A DNA stretch of 64,000 bases from Chamaecrista fasciculata (taxonomy: Eukaryota; Streptophyta; Magnoliopsida; Fabales; Fabaceae): the NCBI GenBank assembly GCA_003254925.1, contig QANZ01028759.1, positions 488,881-552,880 of the forward strand, in the 5' to 3' direction. A model generated the notes under the pieces. It did no database searches. It was not told where the DNA came from and saw only the letters and a list, made by a program, of their open reading frames with translations. Position numbers and translations under genes: made by a program. How positions within the stretch are numbered: the first letter of the stretch is position 1; each line of letters opens with the position of its first letter. Below are positions 50,432 through 61,877 of this stretch, in pieces.

Positions 50432-50436
50432 GCAAA

Positions 50437-50818
50437 CTTAATAGTTTAGTTGGGTGCAGAGGTTATTAGATCAAAATGTTTGTTGTGGGTGATATTTATA
50501 GAGAAACTTTAGTCAAAGTGATCGATTATTTAGAAGAGAATTAAATATATTTCGTTAAGTTTTGCTTATTAATTATGCGAAACTTCATAGAAGAGAAGAG
50601 ATCAGTATCATAATTGGTGTGAATGACTCGTGGGTTATGTCTTTGAAATGTAGTAGAGAAAGAGATCCGTGGGTTTTGTGTGATCAAAGTGATCCGCGGA
50701 TCACCCTTTCTCCTTATTCATGCATGTGTGAACTTGCTGACCTCAAATTATTTTAATAATCTGATTCAAACCAAATGTTCGAATCACTTTGATCACATTA
50801 TAATAAAAAAAAATGTTC
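50437..50818. other. TNL-flanking sequence with a copy of the GAACTTGCTGACCTCAAAT repeat
   Basis: 50690-50815 carries 'gtgaacttgctgacctcaaa' and 'gttcgaatcactttgatca', which recur twice at 61205-61480. It directly abuts the LRR fragment that follows. Confidence 0.6.
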
Positions 50819-51897
50819 GAATTTGTGTGATGTTGATCCATCTAATTTATCTCTTCCCAAGCTTGAGATTCTTGACCTATCATGCTGCAAGAAGCTTACT
50901 TTTCTTCAACATGATAAATCTTTAAATTCACTTAGTCATCTCATTCTTTTTGAGTGCTTGAAATTGAAGGAATTTTCTGTGATATCAGAGAATATGGTAG
51001 ACTTGGATTTATAAAAAACATGCATCAAGGAATTGCCCTCATCCTTTGGATGTCTAAGAAGCCTTGAATGTCTCAATCTACATGAATGCACAAGTCTCAC
51101 ACATCGATCTTCCAAGCGATTTTGTTGATCTAAAATCTCTACGGTTCCTTAATATTAGTGGTTGCCAACAACTTCATTGTCTACCACAACTTCACCATGG
51201 ATTGAAGAGTTATATGCCCGAGATTGTATATACTTAGAGACTACACAATTTACTTCAGAGGATGTTGCTTCACTCAACCCAAGCCTTGTGGGTGTAAGGC
51301 TGGTAAATTGCATTAAATTGGATGAACTTTCATGTTTTTGTGTTGAAATAATTTCTTATGTCAACTTAAGATACAAAGCATTTGAATTCCCAGAAGAACG
51401 CAAAAGGCTAAGGGAGGACAATGGTCTTGAATATAGATTTATATACCCAGGAAGGGAGATTCCAGTGTGGTTCAAGTATGCGACGTCATTAACCAGCATG
51501 CAAGGTTTCATTTTCTGCATGGTTCTTCGTGAGAGTGGGAATTTCAGGGTTGAATGGATCTTGAAACATGATGGAGGGAGGCTTAGGGGTATTTACCTTT
51601 GCGGGAATTTCGTGGATGATGAAGGTTTCAATTCATATCATGTGTGTATGTATTACAAAAGTTGCAGTGAGTTAAATGAAACCATTGAAGAAATGAGAGC
51701 CAAGAGCCAAAGCATGGGGTTAACATTTGAATTTAAAGCTTGGGGAAATGCACGTGCGATGATAATAGAGTGTGGCCAACAGGGACAGTACTAGTGATGA
51801 TCAACATTCTGAGAATGAGGATGATTATGAGTATTTTGAGGAGGAGGATGGAAAGGAAGAGGAAGAGGAAGAGGAAGAGGAAGAATTAGAGGTGTGA
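50819..51897 (+). pseudogene. TNL C-terminal fragment (LRR, C-JID, acidic tail), probably the severed end of TNL3
   Basis: Begins mid-LRR (CDVDPSNLSLPKLEILDLSC), continues KSLNSLSHLILFECLKLKEF and FGCLRSLECLNLHECTSLTH, then a C-JID region (IYPGREIPVWFKYATS, GFIFCMVLRESGNF). Lesions: TCA to TAA at about 51012, a frameshift near 51110, and a TAG at 51792 before the acidic tail. The tail (51800-51890) is Glu/Asp-rich, as in TNL2. No TIR or NB-ARC lies upstream in this orientation; the missing parts are in TNL3 on the other strand. Alternatively it is the remnant of an independent gene. Confidence 0.85.
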
Positions 51898-52049
51898 AAG
51901 AAAAGAAAGAGAACTTGGAATAATCATATGGACGAGAACGAACATATAAAGTTGTTTCAAAGTTCAAACCTTCTCCAAAGAAACTGGTTGAATTTGTTCT
52001 GTGACATGAGATTGAGACATATGTTAATTTATGCGATTTCTCCATGTAC

Positions 52050-53118
52050 AAATCATAAAGGCCAAAGTCCTATTTTAGTCCCTTAAATGTTTTTTGTTCC
52101 ATTTTAGTCTCTCAAATTTTTAAAAAGTTCCATCATTAGTCGAGCCTTTTCTATCTACTTTTTTTTCTTTGAAAAAAAAATTAACTTTTATCTCCCAACA
52201 ATTTTTTTCTTTTGCATTAAAATTCTATCCTTTTGTAATAAGGATCAAGACCTAATTAAAAAAAATGAATGTAGCTCTAAATATAGGAAATGGACATTCC
52301 CCAATCTTCCTTCACCCTCTCCTTTCCACGTTCCTTCATCTCTTTCATTTCTTGACATTTATTCCCTAAACCCTCCTCCCTTAAACCCTCCTCCCCTCAC
52401 TATCGCCATCATCCTCTCCTCCTTAACCCATTGTCGTTGTCCACGCCAGTGAAGTCGTTGGAGATGACGACGACAGCGAGGCATTCGACGATGGAAGATG
52501 TTTTCAAGCATTAAGGGGTCAGTATGGTACCAACTGTAGGAGCGGTTATGGGTTTTTTGGCCGAGAACGTGGTTGGCTAAGTAAGGGCAGAAATTGTCGA
52601 GGAGATCCAACGGTTCTCGCAGTCGATTACGGATTCGTTGGAGTCGTAGCTGGTGGTTTCTTGTTGAGATAGGGGTTGAGTGGGGGGAGAAGATGAAGAT
52701 GATGATGAAAACGAGCATGGATGATGCCATGGAAGAGGGAATGTGGATTTTTTATTTTGGGTATGTTAGGGAAGTGAAGAAGATGGAAGGGGAAGGAGAT
52801 GATGTAATGAAGGATATGAAGGAAAAGGGAAAGAAGGTGTAGGAGGAGTAGGGAATGTCCATTTTATATATTTTAGACCTCCATTAATGTTTTGGAGATG
52901 AAAAATAGTTTTTTTATTTTTTTTTTTAACAGAAAAAGTGGATGAAAAAGACTCAAGGACTAATAGTGAAATTTTTTAAAAACTTGAGGGACTAAAACAG
53001 AATTTTGACCAAACATTGGGAACAAAAAAAATAAAAAATAAAAACTTGAGGGACCAAAATGAAATATTAAGCAAACATGAGGGACCAAAATAGAATTTTG
53101 GTCTATCCTTAAATTATA
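52050..53118. mobile_element. Foldback element with captured core
   Basis: Left arm 52055-52290 (GGCCAAAGTCCTATTTTAGT, several 'ttagtccctt' units) is inverted at 52855-53118. An inner inverted pair ('gacattccccaatcttcc' / 'gggaatgtcc') encloses a C/T-rich then G/A-rich core. Open frames 52359-52730 and 52594-52842 show no domain. Target duplication not clear. Confidence 0.7.
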
Positions 53119-53274
53119 AGATAATTCTACACTTAAACATGCGTCACCAATGCTTTTGTTAAATGATACCTTTTGATGTTTTTGCAAATGGTTGCTAAAG
53201 TGTCATTTGCAAATAGTTTTTGTTTCTTGACAACTTTTTACTACTCAATAAATGTACATCTTATAAGTATGGTT

Positions 53275-54423
53275 CAGTGATGTTAAACCCGGACCGGATC
53301 GGCCGGTTCGACCGGGAGCCGAAGAGCAAGGCGGTCTGGTTCAACCCAAAAAACCGAAGTGTGGGTTGAACCGAAATGGACCGGGAATAACCGGCAAAAA
53401 ATCGGAAAACCCAGTCCACCCGCTGGACCGTCTCCCAAACCGGTTCAGCCATTTTTTTTCCCCTGCGACACTGCCTTCCTTAAAAAAAAAAACCAGATCT
53501 CCTCTAAGTCGACGTCGCCTGCTCCATCGCCGTCGCTGATGACCACGACGAAGACGACGAGCAGGATGATGAAGCCGACGGCAAAGCCTGACGATGCCGA
53601 CAACAACGAGGCTAGAGAAAGCCGACGACAACGATGCGGCGCGGCGGAGCGAACAGAGTGAAGACTGAGACGATGATGAAGCCGGGGCGGCGGAAGGAAG
53701 AAAGAAGATTTTTTTTTTGAACATGAAGGAAGGAAGGAAGAAGATGCGTTTAGACTTTAGACTTAGTTCGAAAATTGTTTTTTCCCCTCTCTCTCTCCGT
53801 GATGGATAGTGGGTGATGATGGATAATGGAACTCCGTATCTGATTTGGTCATAGTATGTCATAGGGTACCCTAAACAGTGACTCTTATATTATAGGTCAT
53901 GGCAACCTACGAGGAGTAGGTCACGGGCATCCATCACATGCCAAGAAGAAGCTTATGAATAATAAGTCAATCCATTAGACCATTAGTAAGAGAGAGAGAG
54001 AGAAACTCACGGGTTAAATCCCTTGTTTGTCCTTTTATATTTGGAATGTTAGTAATTTTCCAATTTATTAAAAATATTATTAAAATTTTTAGGGCTTTTT
54101 GTTTCTCTCTCAAAGTTTTTTCAACACAGCTTTAAGAAGATGCTTTAGACTTTAGGCAAAAGGTTCCATGGATTAATATAATATTTTGTCTTGGTGATGT
54201 GTTGTTTTTGTTTTTTTTTTTTTTATAACAGGTGATTTGTTGTCTTCAAAATTATGTGTATTGAAGTTGAAAGTTGAAACTTGAGGGGTTTATATTTAAT
54301 ATATTTAAAATAATTATTTATTGCGTCATTCGATCTAAACATCCGGTCCGACCGATTCAACCGATCCGACCGTGAACCGAACACTTGTCCGAGTCTTTGT
54401 CCGATTCGGTTATGACAACACTG
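53275..54423. mobile_element. Non-autonomous hAT element, family D copy 2
   Basis: CAGTGATGTTAAACCCGG ... GTTATGACAACACTG, with perfect 8-bp duplication GTATGGTT (53267-53274, 54424-54431). Subterminal GGTTCGACCGG/CCGATTCAACCG motifs. The interior at 53460-53700 is GC-rich and gene-like (CGACGTCGCC, GACGACGAG) but has no recognisable domain and no transposase. Confidence 0.9.
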
Positions 54424-54431
54424 GTATGGTT

Positions 54432-54941
54432 ATCTAAATAAATTTACCCAAATAAAATTTTGGGTAAATTGCAATAAGGTCTATGTGGCTTGGAATATTT
54501 AAAAATTGGGTCTTTGTGGTCTAAAATGTGTCAATTTAGGATTTGAAATTTATTCAGGGTGACTATAGTATATTTCCATAAAAAAAATTAACGAAAAATA
54601 TGTTTTTATCAAGATTTCATCCCTTTCTTTCAAGATTTTCTTTCATTTAGGTCCTGATTCATCTCAGAAAAATCTAAAAAATTTATCATCTTTATCAAAC
54701 AAGTCCCAAAAACTTGAAAATAAAAAATCTCGATCCATTCTTTCTCATTTTCACGTCATTTTCAAAGAAAAAGTAATTAACCCAGATGAAATCAAGTAGC
54801 AAAATAGTAACAAAAACACAAACACGATTTAAAACGGGAAGAAAACTGACCTAATAATAAAATACGAAAATCGAATTCATCACTTGAATTCACATCCCGA
54901 AAATGTTTTGCTCTGGATTTCAACTTGATTTCTTCTCTCCC
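54432..54941. other. Repeat remnant flanking a solo LTR
   Basis: 'aaattgggtctttgtggtc' units suggest another worn foldback, interrupted by the solo LTR and possibly continuing at 56363-56480. Confidence 0.4.
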
Positions 54942-56362
54942 TGATCTGACCATATTTCATCATATATTTTGGTGACATTTTAGGGCATTTTATATTCATT
55001 TGGGATTCAATTGCATGCCTTTATGTCCCTTTATGATAAAATATGATGCCTTGAAGTTTGTTGATTATTTGGACTATTTTGTGATTAATTGAGCGGTTTT
55101 CTCGGGTTTAATCTTTATTACTTGATTGATCCAATTTATCCTGAGAATTCACTTAGTTTCTCGATGTTCTTGATAGGTTTTAATGAAGTCCAAAGTGCTG
55201 AATTACTTCGAGGAAGGCTCAAGGATGTTTGGAGACGAGTCAGGGACCAAACTGAAAACGAACTCAAGTTGCTGGAAAAACCGCCGCCGGAACTGCCGCC
55301 AGGCATAGCCGCGGCGGGTCCGTGGCGGGTCTCTCTGGAAAACCCGCCGCCGGAACCACCGCCATGCACAGCCGCGACGGGTTCGCGATAACTTATAATT
55401 ATGCAGGCCCAAGCTCGATTTTGATGATTCTGACCTAGATTTCTTTGGAATGAGCCGAAATTTACATATATGAGAGGTTTTTAGGTCATTTAAATGGGGA
55501 GGAACACTAGAGACACACGGGACACCATCTCCTTCATCCCCTCTCTTCTCCCACCTTCATCCATGGCTCTTTTGGAGGCTAGGAGGCTTGTTGAAGCCGA
55601 ATCTCTCTCCATGAGCAGCTAGATTCCACACCCATAAGAGGATTGGAGGAGGCCCGAGCTTGGTTCTACACTTAGGGAGTTTTACTTTACTCTTTTCATC
55701 GTTTTATATTAGGGTTTGAGTTTTTCTTGGTTAGAGAACTTGTAATTCTGATATTGATTATGAATTTGAGATTGGATTTTTGGATTCTGATATGTATTGA
55801 TTATTCTTGTCTTGATTATGATCCGATCGGATACGTTGTAGTTGGTTTGACTAATAATTGGGATAAGTTTCTCTTTGATAACTTAGTCTGAGTTATAGAG
55901 TTGCCTGAATTCATGATTTTATCTCGCCATTAGCTTCATTGAAGTGATTATCTTGGTTATGTTTATAATTGAGTTAATTGCTATGTTTAACGGTAGTGGA
56001 CAACTTTAGTAAATGGTTTGTGAAGTAATTACTCCGATCTTTATAAGCTAGGAAGGCCAAATTCAATTCCTCTGTTGGGTGTTTCCATCAATAAGTGTGT
56101 CTTATCTATCTTTATCGCTTTTGTTTATCTTTTGCTTATTAATCAAAAACCCCAAAAATATTATTGCTTTATTTAATTATTGTTCTAGGTCTTAGACAAA
56201 CAATCAAAGAACAAATTTTCTTCGCTTTTACCCGATTGGTGATAACTTGGTATCATTTACAATTAAACCTTGCACAAAAGTTCCTCGACAGATCGACTCG
56301 GATTGCACCACTATAGTGCATTAATTCCGATATTTTTGGCCACCTAACGACGGGTGCGGTCA
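54942..56362 (+). mobile_element. Solo LTR, family B copy 1
   Basis: TGATCTGACC ... GGGTGCGGTCA, 1421 bases, perfect 5-bp duplication CTCCC (54937-54941, 56363-56367). The same unit from first to last base occurs at 62276-63583. The 3' part (GATCGACTCGGATTGCACCA) resembles the end region of plant gypsy elements. A GC-rich stretch at 55276-55387 is an expanded tandem of CCGCCGCCGGAA/GCCGCGGCGGGT not seen in copy 2. Confidence 0.88.
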
Positions 56363-57424
56363 CTCCCTCTATCGATTTTGTTCACAGAGAAAACCAATAA
56401 TCAAAATCTAACAAAATCGAAAAATTCTTCAACCGCCATCGACACTCCTTGGTCACCATTTATAGGTGAAAAACAAAACAAATAGAATTTTACATGTTAT
56501 ATCTCAAGAATTTATAGAAAATATTAAACTTAGTAGTTTGTATAAAATAAGATTATATAGTGAATTTAGGAGTCATTCTATGTTTGTGGTTAAATTTTGA
56601 GAGTAATCTGATTTAAAATTTTTACATGGGTTATTTTGTGGTCTTATTATAATACACTTTCGAATAAGAAATATTAATTGATAGAGGAAAATTTTTTAAA
56701 ATAAATTATATATTTGAAAACCTAATCTTCGTAAAGAGCCCAACCATATAAATTTTGTTAAAAAAGTCTTTTTTAAAAAATTTCATGTTTTTAGGGATTG
56801 TTTTGAAATAAATATGATTATAGGGTAAAATAGTAATTTTAGCCTTTAAATTTTGCACCTAAATTATCACATGTACCCATAAAGTTTCCAAAAATTCAAT
56901 CAAATGCGTTTGGCACATCTTTAGTGTGTATTTATCTCTTTTATCTCACAGTACTCTTTTAATACTGAGGCTACAGTATCATATTCTGTTTGTTTTAACT
57001 TTATCTTCCCCTCCTTTATTTTTCACCTTTATTTCTCTTTTATCTTTCCAAATTACTAACATATCCCTACTCGAATACTTATAATTACATACTATTTACT
57101 ATATAATACTCAAATATCCAAAAGAGCATATTTGTAATTACATATTAAAATACTCTTATTTTTTACATTTACAACTTTCTTTTTATTAATTATTTTTTAC
57201 TATTTTCTTTTCTCTTTTTCTTACTCCCACTCTCTCTCTCTCACACACACACATACACACATATATATACCCCATACATACTCTGATTTGTGTCTATATA
57301 TATAAAATATAATAATAAATAATATAATAATATCTTTTATTTTACAAAAATATTATATTATATTATATTAATTTATATTATTTTAATTAAAAAAATTATT
57401 TTTATGCTTAAAAAAATATATAAT
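56363..57424. other. Intergenic, AT-rich, with CT/CA microsatellite
   Basis: 57230-57270 is a compound (CT)n(CA)n(TA)n tract. No gene recognised. Confidence 0.55.
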
Positions 57425-58625
57425 TCGTTCTCAAAATTTTACAATTTGGTCCTTCCTCTAGTATATGTATGAATAATATTTTTTGTAGTGTACAATATTC
57501 AAAACAAAATTCAAAACTAGTAATGAGAAAAATTATACATGTTGGTCTTTCCTACACTATATATATGGGTAATATTTTTTTATAGTGAAACAAGTGAAGA
57601 ACAAAATTCATAAAAATTCATACTCCAAAAACATACATTTTCGTCCCTCCTCTAGTATATATATATAGGTAATAATTTTTGTAGTATAAAAATTTAAAAA
57701 ATAAAATTAAATGATAGTAATGGGAAAAATATATATAATTAATTTCCTAAAAATTTATAGTTTGGTCTCTCTTCTAATATATATGAGTAATATTTTTTGT
57801 AGTGAAAAAATATATAATTAGCAATTCCCAAAACTTTACAAGTTGATCACTCTTCCAGCATATGTATGGATAGTTATTTTTATAGTGACAATATTGAAAA
57901 CAAAAGTCAAAAATAGTAATGAGAAAAATTATACATGTCGGTCCTTCCTCCAGTATATATATGAGTAATATTTTTTATAGTGCAACAATTGAAGAACAAA
58001 ATTCATAAAATATATAATCTATACCCTAAAAATATACATTTTGGTCACTCCTCTAGTATATATATGGGTAATAGTTTTTGTAGCATAAAAATTTTAAAAT
58101 AAAATTAAAAGACAATAATGGGAAAAAATATATAATTAATTCCCCAAAAATTAACAGTTTGGTCCCCCTATAACATATATATGAGTAGTATTTTCTATAG
58201 TGAAAAAATATAAAAACAAAATTCAAAATAGGAAAAAATATATAATTAGCAATTCCCAAAACTTTACAGTTTGGTCACTTCCAATATATGTATGGATAAA
58301 ATGTTTTCTAGTGTACAGTATTAAAAAAAAATATATAATTCATACACACAAAATATGCATATTGGTCCCTCATTCAGTATATATATGGGTGATATTTTTT
58401 ATAGTGCAACAACTGAAGAACAAAATTCAGAAAAATACTTAATTTATATCCAGAAAATATACCTTTTGGTCCCTCATCTAGCATATATATATATAGGTTA
58501 TATTTTTTGTAGTTTCAAAATTTAAAAACAAAATTAAAAGACAGCAAAGAGAAAAAAATAAATAATCTAGTCCCCAAAAAATTTACAATTCACTATCCAA
58601 AAGTTATATTTTGGTCCCTCCCTCA
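57425..58625. repeat. Minisatellite of about 100-bp units in a four-unit higher-order array
   Basis: Each unit has a TTTGGTCCCTCCTCTAG-like head, then AGTATATATATGGGTAAT and TTTTTTGTAGTG, then AAAACAAAATTCAAAA. Heads occur near 57449, 57543, 57648, 57765, 57845, 57940, 58040, 58160, 58270, 58362, 58466 and 58612. Every fourth unit matches best (for example 57543, 57940 and 58362 share TATACATGT/TATGCATAT leads), giving a period of about 395-425 bases. Confidence 0.85.
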
Positions 58626-58773
58626 CACCTCCACTCTCTTTCTATACAGCTACTCCAACGACTTTTTATAAATTCTCATTTAATACAAATTTTGAGACCG
58701 TCTTTTTACTAAAGTCAATACAAACACCAAAATAACATTCTATTTCTCCTCTTTTATCTTTACCATTTTTACC

Positions 58774-59065
58774 AGTGTTGTCATAACCGAACCGGACAAA
58801 GACTCGGACAAGTGTTCGGTTCACGGTCGGATCGGTTGAATCGGTCGGACCGCTCGGTCGGACCGGATGACGCAATAAATAATAATTTTAAATATATTAA
58901 ATATAAACCCTCTCAAGTTTCAACTTTCAAGTTCAATACACATAATTTTAAAGTTCAAAAGTACAAATTCATAGTTCAAAATCTAAAAGCAAACAACATT
59001 ACATGACTTCTCAAATTTCAATTTTCAAGACTTGTTAAACTCAGGAGGATCTTGATCAAACCAAG
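58774..59065 (-). mobile_element. hAT family D fragment (one end)
   Basis: CAGTGTTGTCATAACCGAACC matches the reverse complement of the right end of the element at 53275-54423 for about 200 bases. The other terminus is missing. Confidence 0.8.
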
Positions 59066-59066
59066 N

Positions 59067-59555
59067 TGAGGTAATTTCAAATTGGTCCTAAATATTTTAT
59101 TTATTTTAGATGAATCTTAATATTTTTATAATTTTTCAAATTGGTCCCAGACTTACTCTTTTATCAATATAAGAATTTTATTTTACATAATCTTCAACTT
59201 TAAATCAATTCAAACTTTACAACGGGCACGCCAAGCCCCTAATTATATTATATGTCTAAGGGTGCTTTTGGTTAGTCAAAATTATGAATTAAATAATACA
59301 AAAAAATAATTAAAAACTAAAAAATGTCATCACTCTCTCCCCACTCATTCTCCCCATACTTCTTTTAAAAAATAAAATCAAAATGGAAATGAGGTAATTT
59401 CTAATTGATCTTAAATATTTTATTTATTTTAGATGAATCTTACATATTTTTATAATTTCTCAAATTGGTCTCAAACTTACTCTTTTATCAATATAAAAAT
59501 TTAATATAATATTCACCTCTAAATCAATTCATACTTACATGCATAGCCCCTAGCC
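59067..59555 (+). repeat. Direct duplication, about 165 bases, beside a single N
   Basis: 59067-59245 and 59392-59555 both run TGAGGTAATTTC, TTATTTATTTTAGATGAATC, TTACTCTTTTATCAATATA, then a CCAAGCCCC/CTAGCCCC motif. The single N at 59066 immediately precedes the first copy. Confidence 0.8.
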
Positions 59556-61200
59556 CCTGGTATATATATATATATATATGATTGTACATGATGGATTAAT
59601 CAGCTACTAAAGTCTGGGATATGCCTATAACACATGATTAAGTATTTAATTAATGCTTGCCTAATTCTGGGTTGGAATTGGATGTTTATATTGGGATCAT
59701 ATCAGTTAACAAAATATTTTCTAAATTTTTAAAATCCGCGTCGTAATATATAAATAAAGACTTGGAAAAGTATAATTCTATTAGTCGTCTTTAAATATAC
59801 AAATATGAAGTATATACTTCTATAATAATTAAGGAAATTTAAGTCTTTGGTCTCAGAATTAAGTTTATTAATTATATAAATCATTTCATACATAAAAGTC
59901 AAGAATTGTGCTCAGCGATCTGAATTTGTAAAGACGATGAGGCGCAACTAGTAATAGAAAATCGAAGGTTGAACAAGTCAATCTCTCTCTAGATAAGCAT
60001 GATTTATACAAATATATATATATATATTAATATAAATGTGGGTGAATGAGAGAGTAAATCAGTAAATAATTAACTTGGTCTCTTGCGTAGCGTGTTATGT
60101 GACTAAACGAGTAGAACAAGTTAATCAAGAATGGTGTATATATGTAAATTATTAAAGTAACACGTAATTAATTATTAATTAGTAGGTTTGGAATGTTCAA
60201 CTTATATTAAAGATAAAAGTAAATAATAAAAATATTATAAAATAATAAATTTATACTTGTATTATATTTTGAAATGACAAAGAAAAAGGGCAGAGAAGTA
60301 ATTAACTGATAGTATTTTCCTATAGTTTTTGTTTATTTATATAATAAATTTGATTCATATATATCTTTTCCAAAATGTTTCAAATTTTATTTTATATATT
60401 TCTCAAATGTTTCAAATATGATCTTTCATAATTTTCAAAATAAACTTACAAAGATTAAGTAGGAAATCATCATTGGAATCTTGGTGGGTTTAACCATTTA
60501 TGGTGGTTTAATCATTGTTTAAACTATTTCATAAACTTTATTAATTGTATTTATTTTGGTATTAGTTTTGGTCTACAACTTTTATTTTGGTATTAATTCA
60601 TTCAATTGAATTGTAGTTGTTTGATAGAGTAATATTTTTTATATTTCTATTATCATCATTATTTAATTGAGAAATATTTGAGTGTTGTTTAATTGTAAAT
60701 TGTTTATTTTCGTGTTGATGAGATATAATTATTGAATGTGATTTTGCTTGATATAATTATAATAATAATAACTTTTTTATTATCTTTATTGAGTTATGAT
60801 GGTAGAATTTGTGATTATTCTCTAAGGACTTTATCTTCTCATCCCTTCATCTTCATTCTTTTAACTTTCTTTATTTTTTTTATGTTATTTATTGTTTTCT
60901 TTATTTTCTTGTTTTTATCTTTATGATTATAAAACTCGTAAAATATCAAATTAAACCCAAAATTCATAATTATTTGTTATAGTACTCATCAAGAGATTCT
61001 ACCAGAAATTTGACATTAGGTTGTGTACTATATTATATTTAAATATTATAAAAAGACTTAAAACTTTTCCACATATTATATATGTTACTAAATAATTAAT
61101 CAAAAAAAAATATATATGTTATTAAATAGGCTTCACCTGTTCAACCTTTTTCTAGATGCCATATCAAATAAATAGTATACACATCCTCATTCCTTCCTAA
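59556..61200. other. Intergenic, very AT-rich
   Basis: (TA)n at 59560 and 60015; no gene or bounded element recognised. Confidence 0.55.
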
Positions 61201-61204
61201 GCAT

Positions 61205-61480
61205 ATAAAGCAGTTCGTTCCCTTCCTCCTAATTCATGTGTGAACTTGCTGACCTCAAATCATTTTAATAATCTGAATCAAACCAAATGTTCGAATCACT
61301 TTGATCATTATAATAAAAAATACTCAATTAAATGACGCCCAAGTATTGAACTTATATGGTCGTTTATATATTTATTTCCCTTCCTCCTAATTTATGTGTG
61401 AACTTGCCGACCTCAAATCATTATAATAATCTGAATCACACCAAAGTCTTGAATCACTTTCATCATTGTAATAACAATAC
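61205..61480 (+). repeat. Two direct copies of the GAACTTGCTGACCTCAAAT repeat
   Basis: 61205-61320 and 61375-61480 share CCCTTCCTCCTAATT, GTGTGAACTTGC, GACCTCAAATCATT and AATCACTTT. A third copy is at 50690-50815, next to the TNL fragment. Confidence 0.8.
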
Positions 61481-61510
61481 ACAAAATGAGGCCCAAGTTT
61501 TTAGACTTTT

Positions 61511-61710
61511 CTTTTTTGATAAAATAAAATTTAGCTGAGGAAATGGTGCCCCTGTCTAAAATCAGGGCATGCAGCCCTCCGTGCTCAAAGAGCACAAACA
61601 AAGGTACTTACAGATAACTCACCAAATGACACATAATCAGTAATCGAACCCAAACCATAAAATTGTCATACGCGGAAGGTGACCAAGTGAGCTAAATCTC
61701 ATTCGCCAAA
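61511..61710 (-). mobile_element. tRNA-derived SINE
   Basis: On the minus strand the 5' region has a box A-like TTAGCTCACTTGG and a box B-like GGTTCGATTAC about 35 bases apart (61630-61695), the internal Pol III promoter of tRNA-related SINEs. The 200-bp element ends in an A/T-rich tail and is flanked by a perfect 13-bp duplication TTTTTAGACTTTT (61498-61510, 61711-61723). Confidence 0.88.
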
Positions 61711-61877
61711 TTTTTAGACTTTTGTTCAATAGTTTGGGACCAAAATGAAAAATTTTGCCAATATTTAGGATCAATTTGAACATTTTGAAACATAATGGAC
61801 CAAAATGAACATTAGGGAATACATTTAGGATCAAAATGACCCTTTAACCAAAAATGTATATGGCTAAAAAATTTATA

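Noticed and set aside
57425..58625. CRISPR-like array
   Set aside because: Units are long, diverged and contiguous without unique spacers; this is a eukaryotic minisatellite.
61620..61700. A possible tRNA gene on the minus strand
   Set aside because: A and B boxes are present but no cloverleaf or acceptor stem forms; target duplications and tail identify a SINE.
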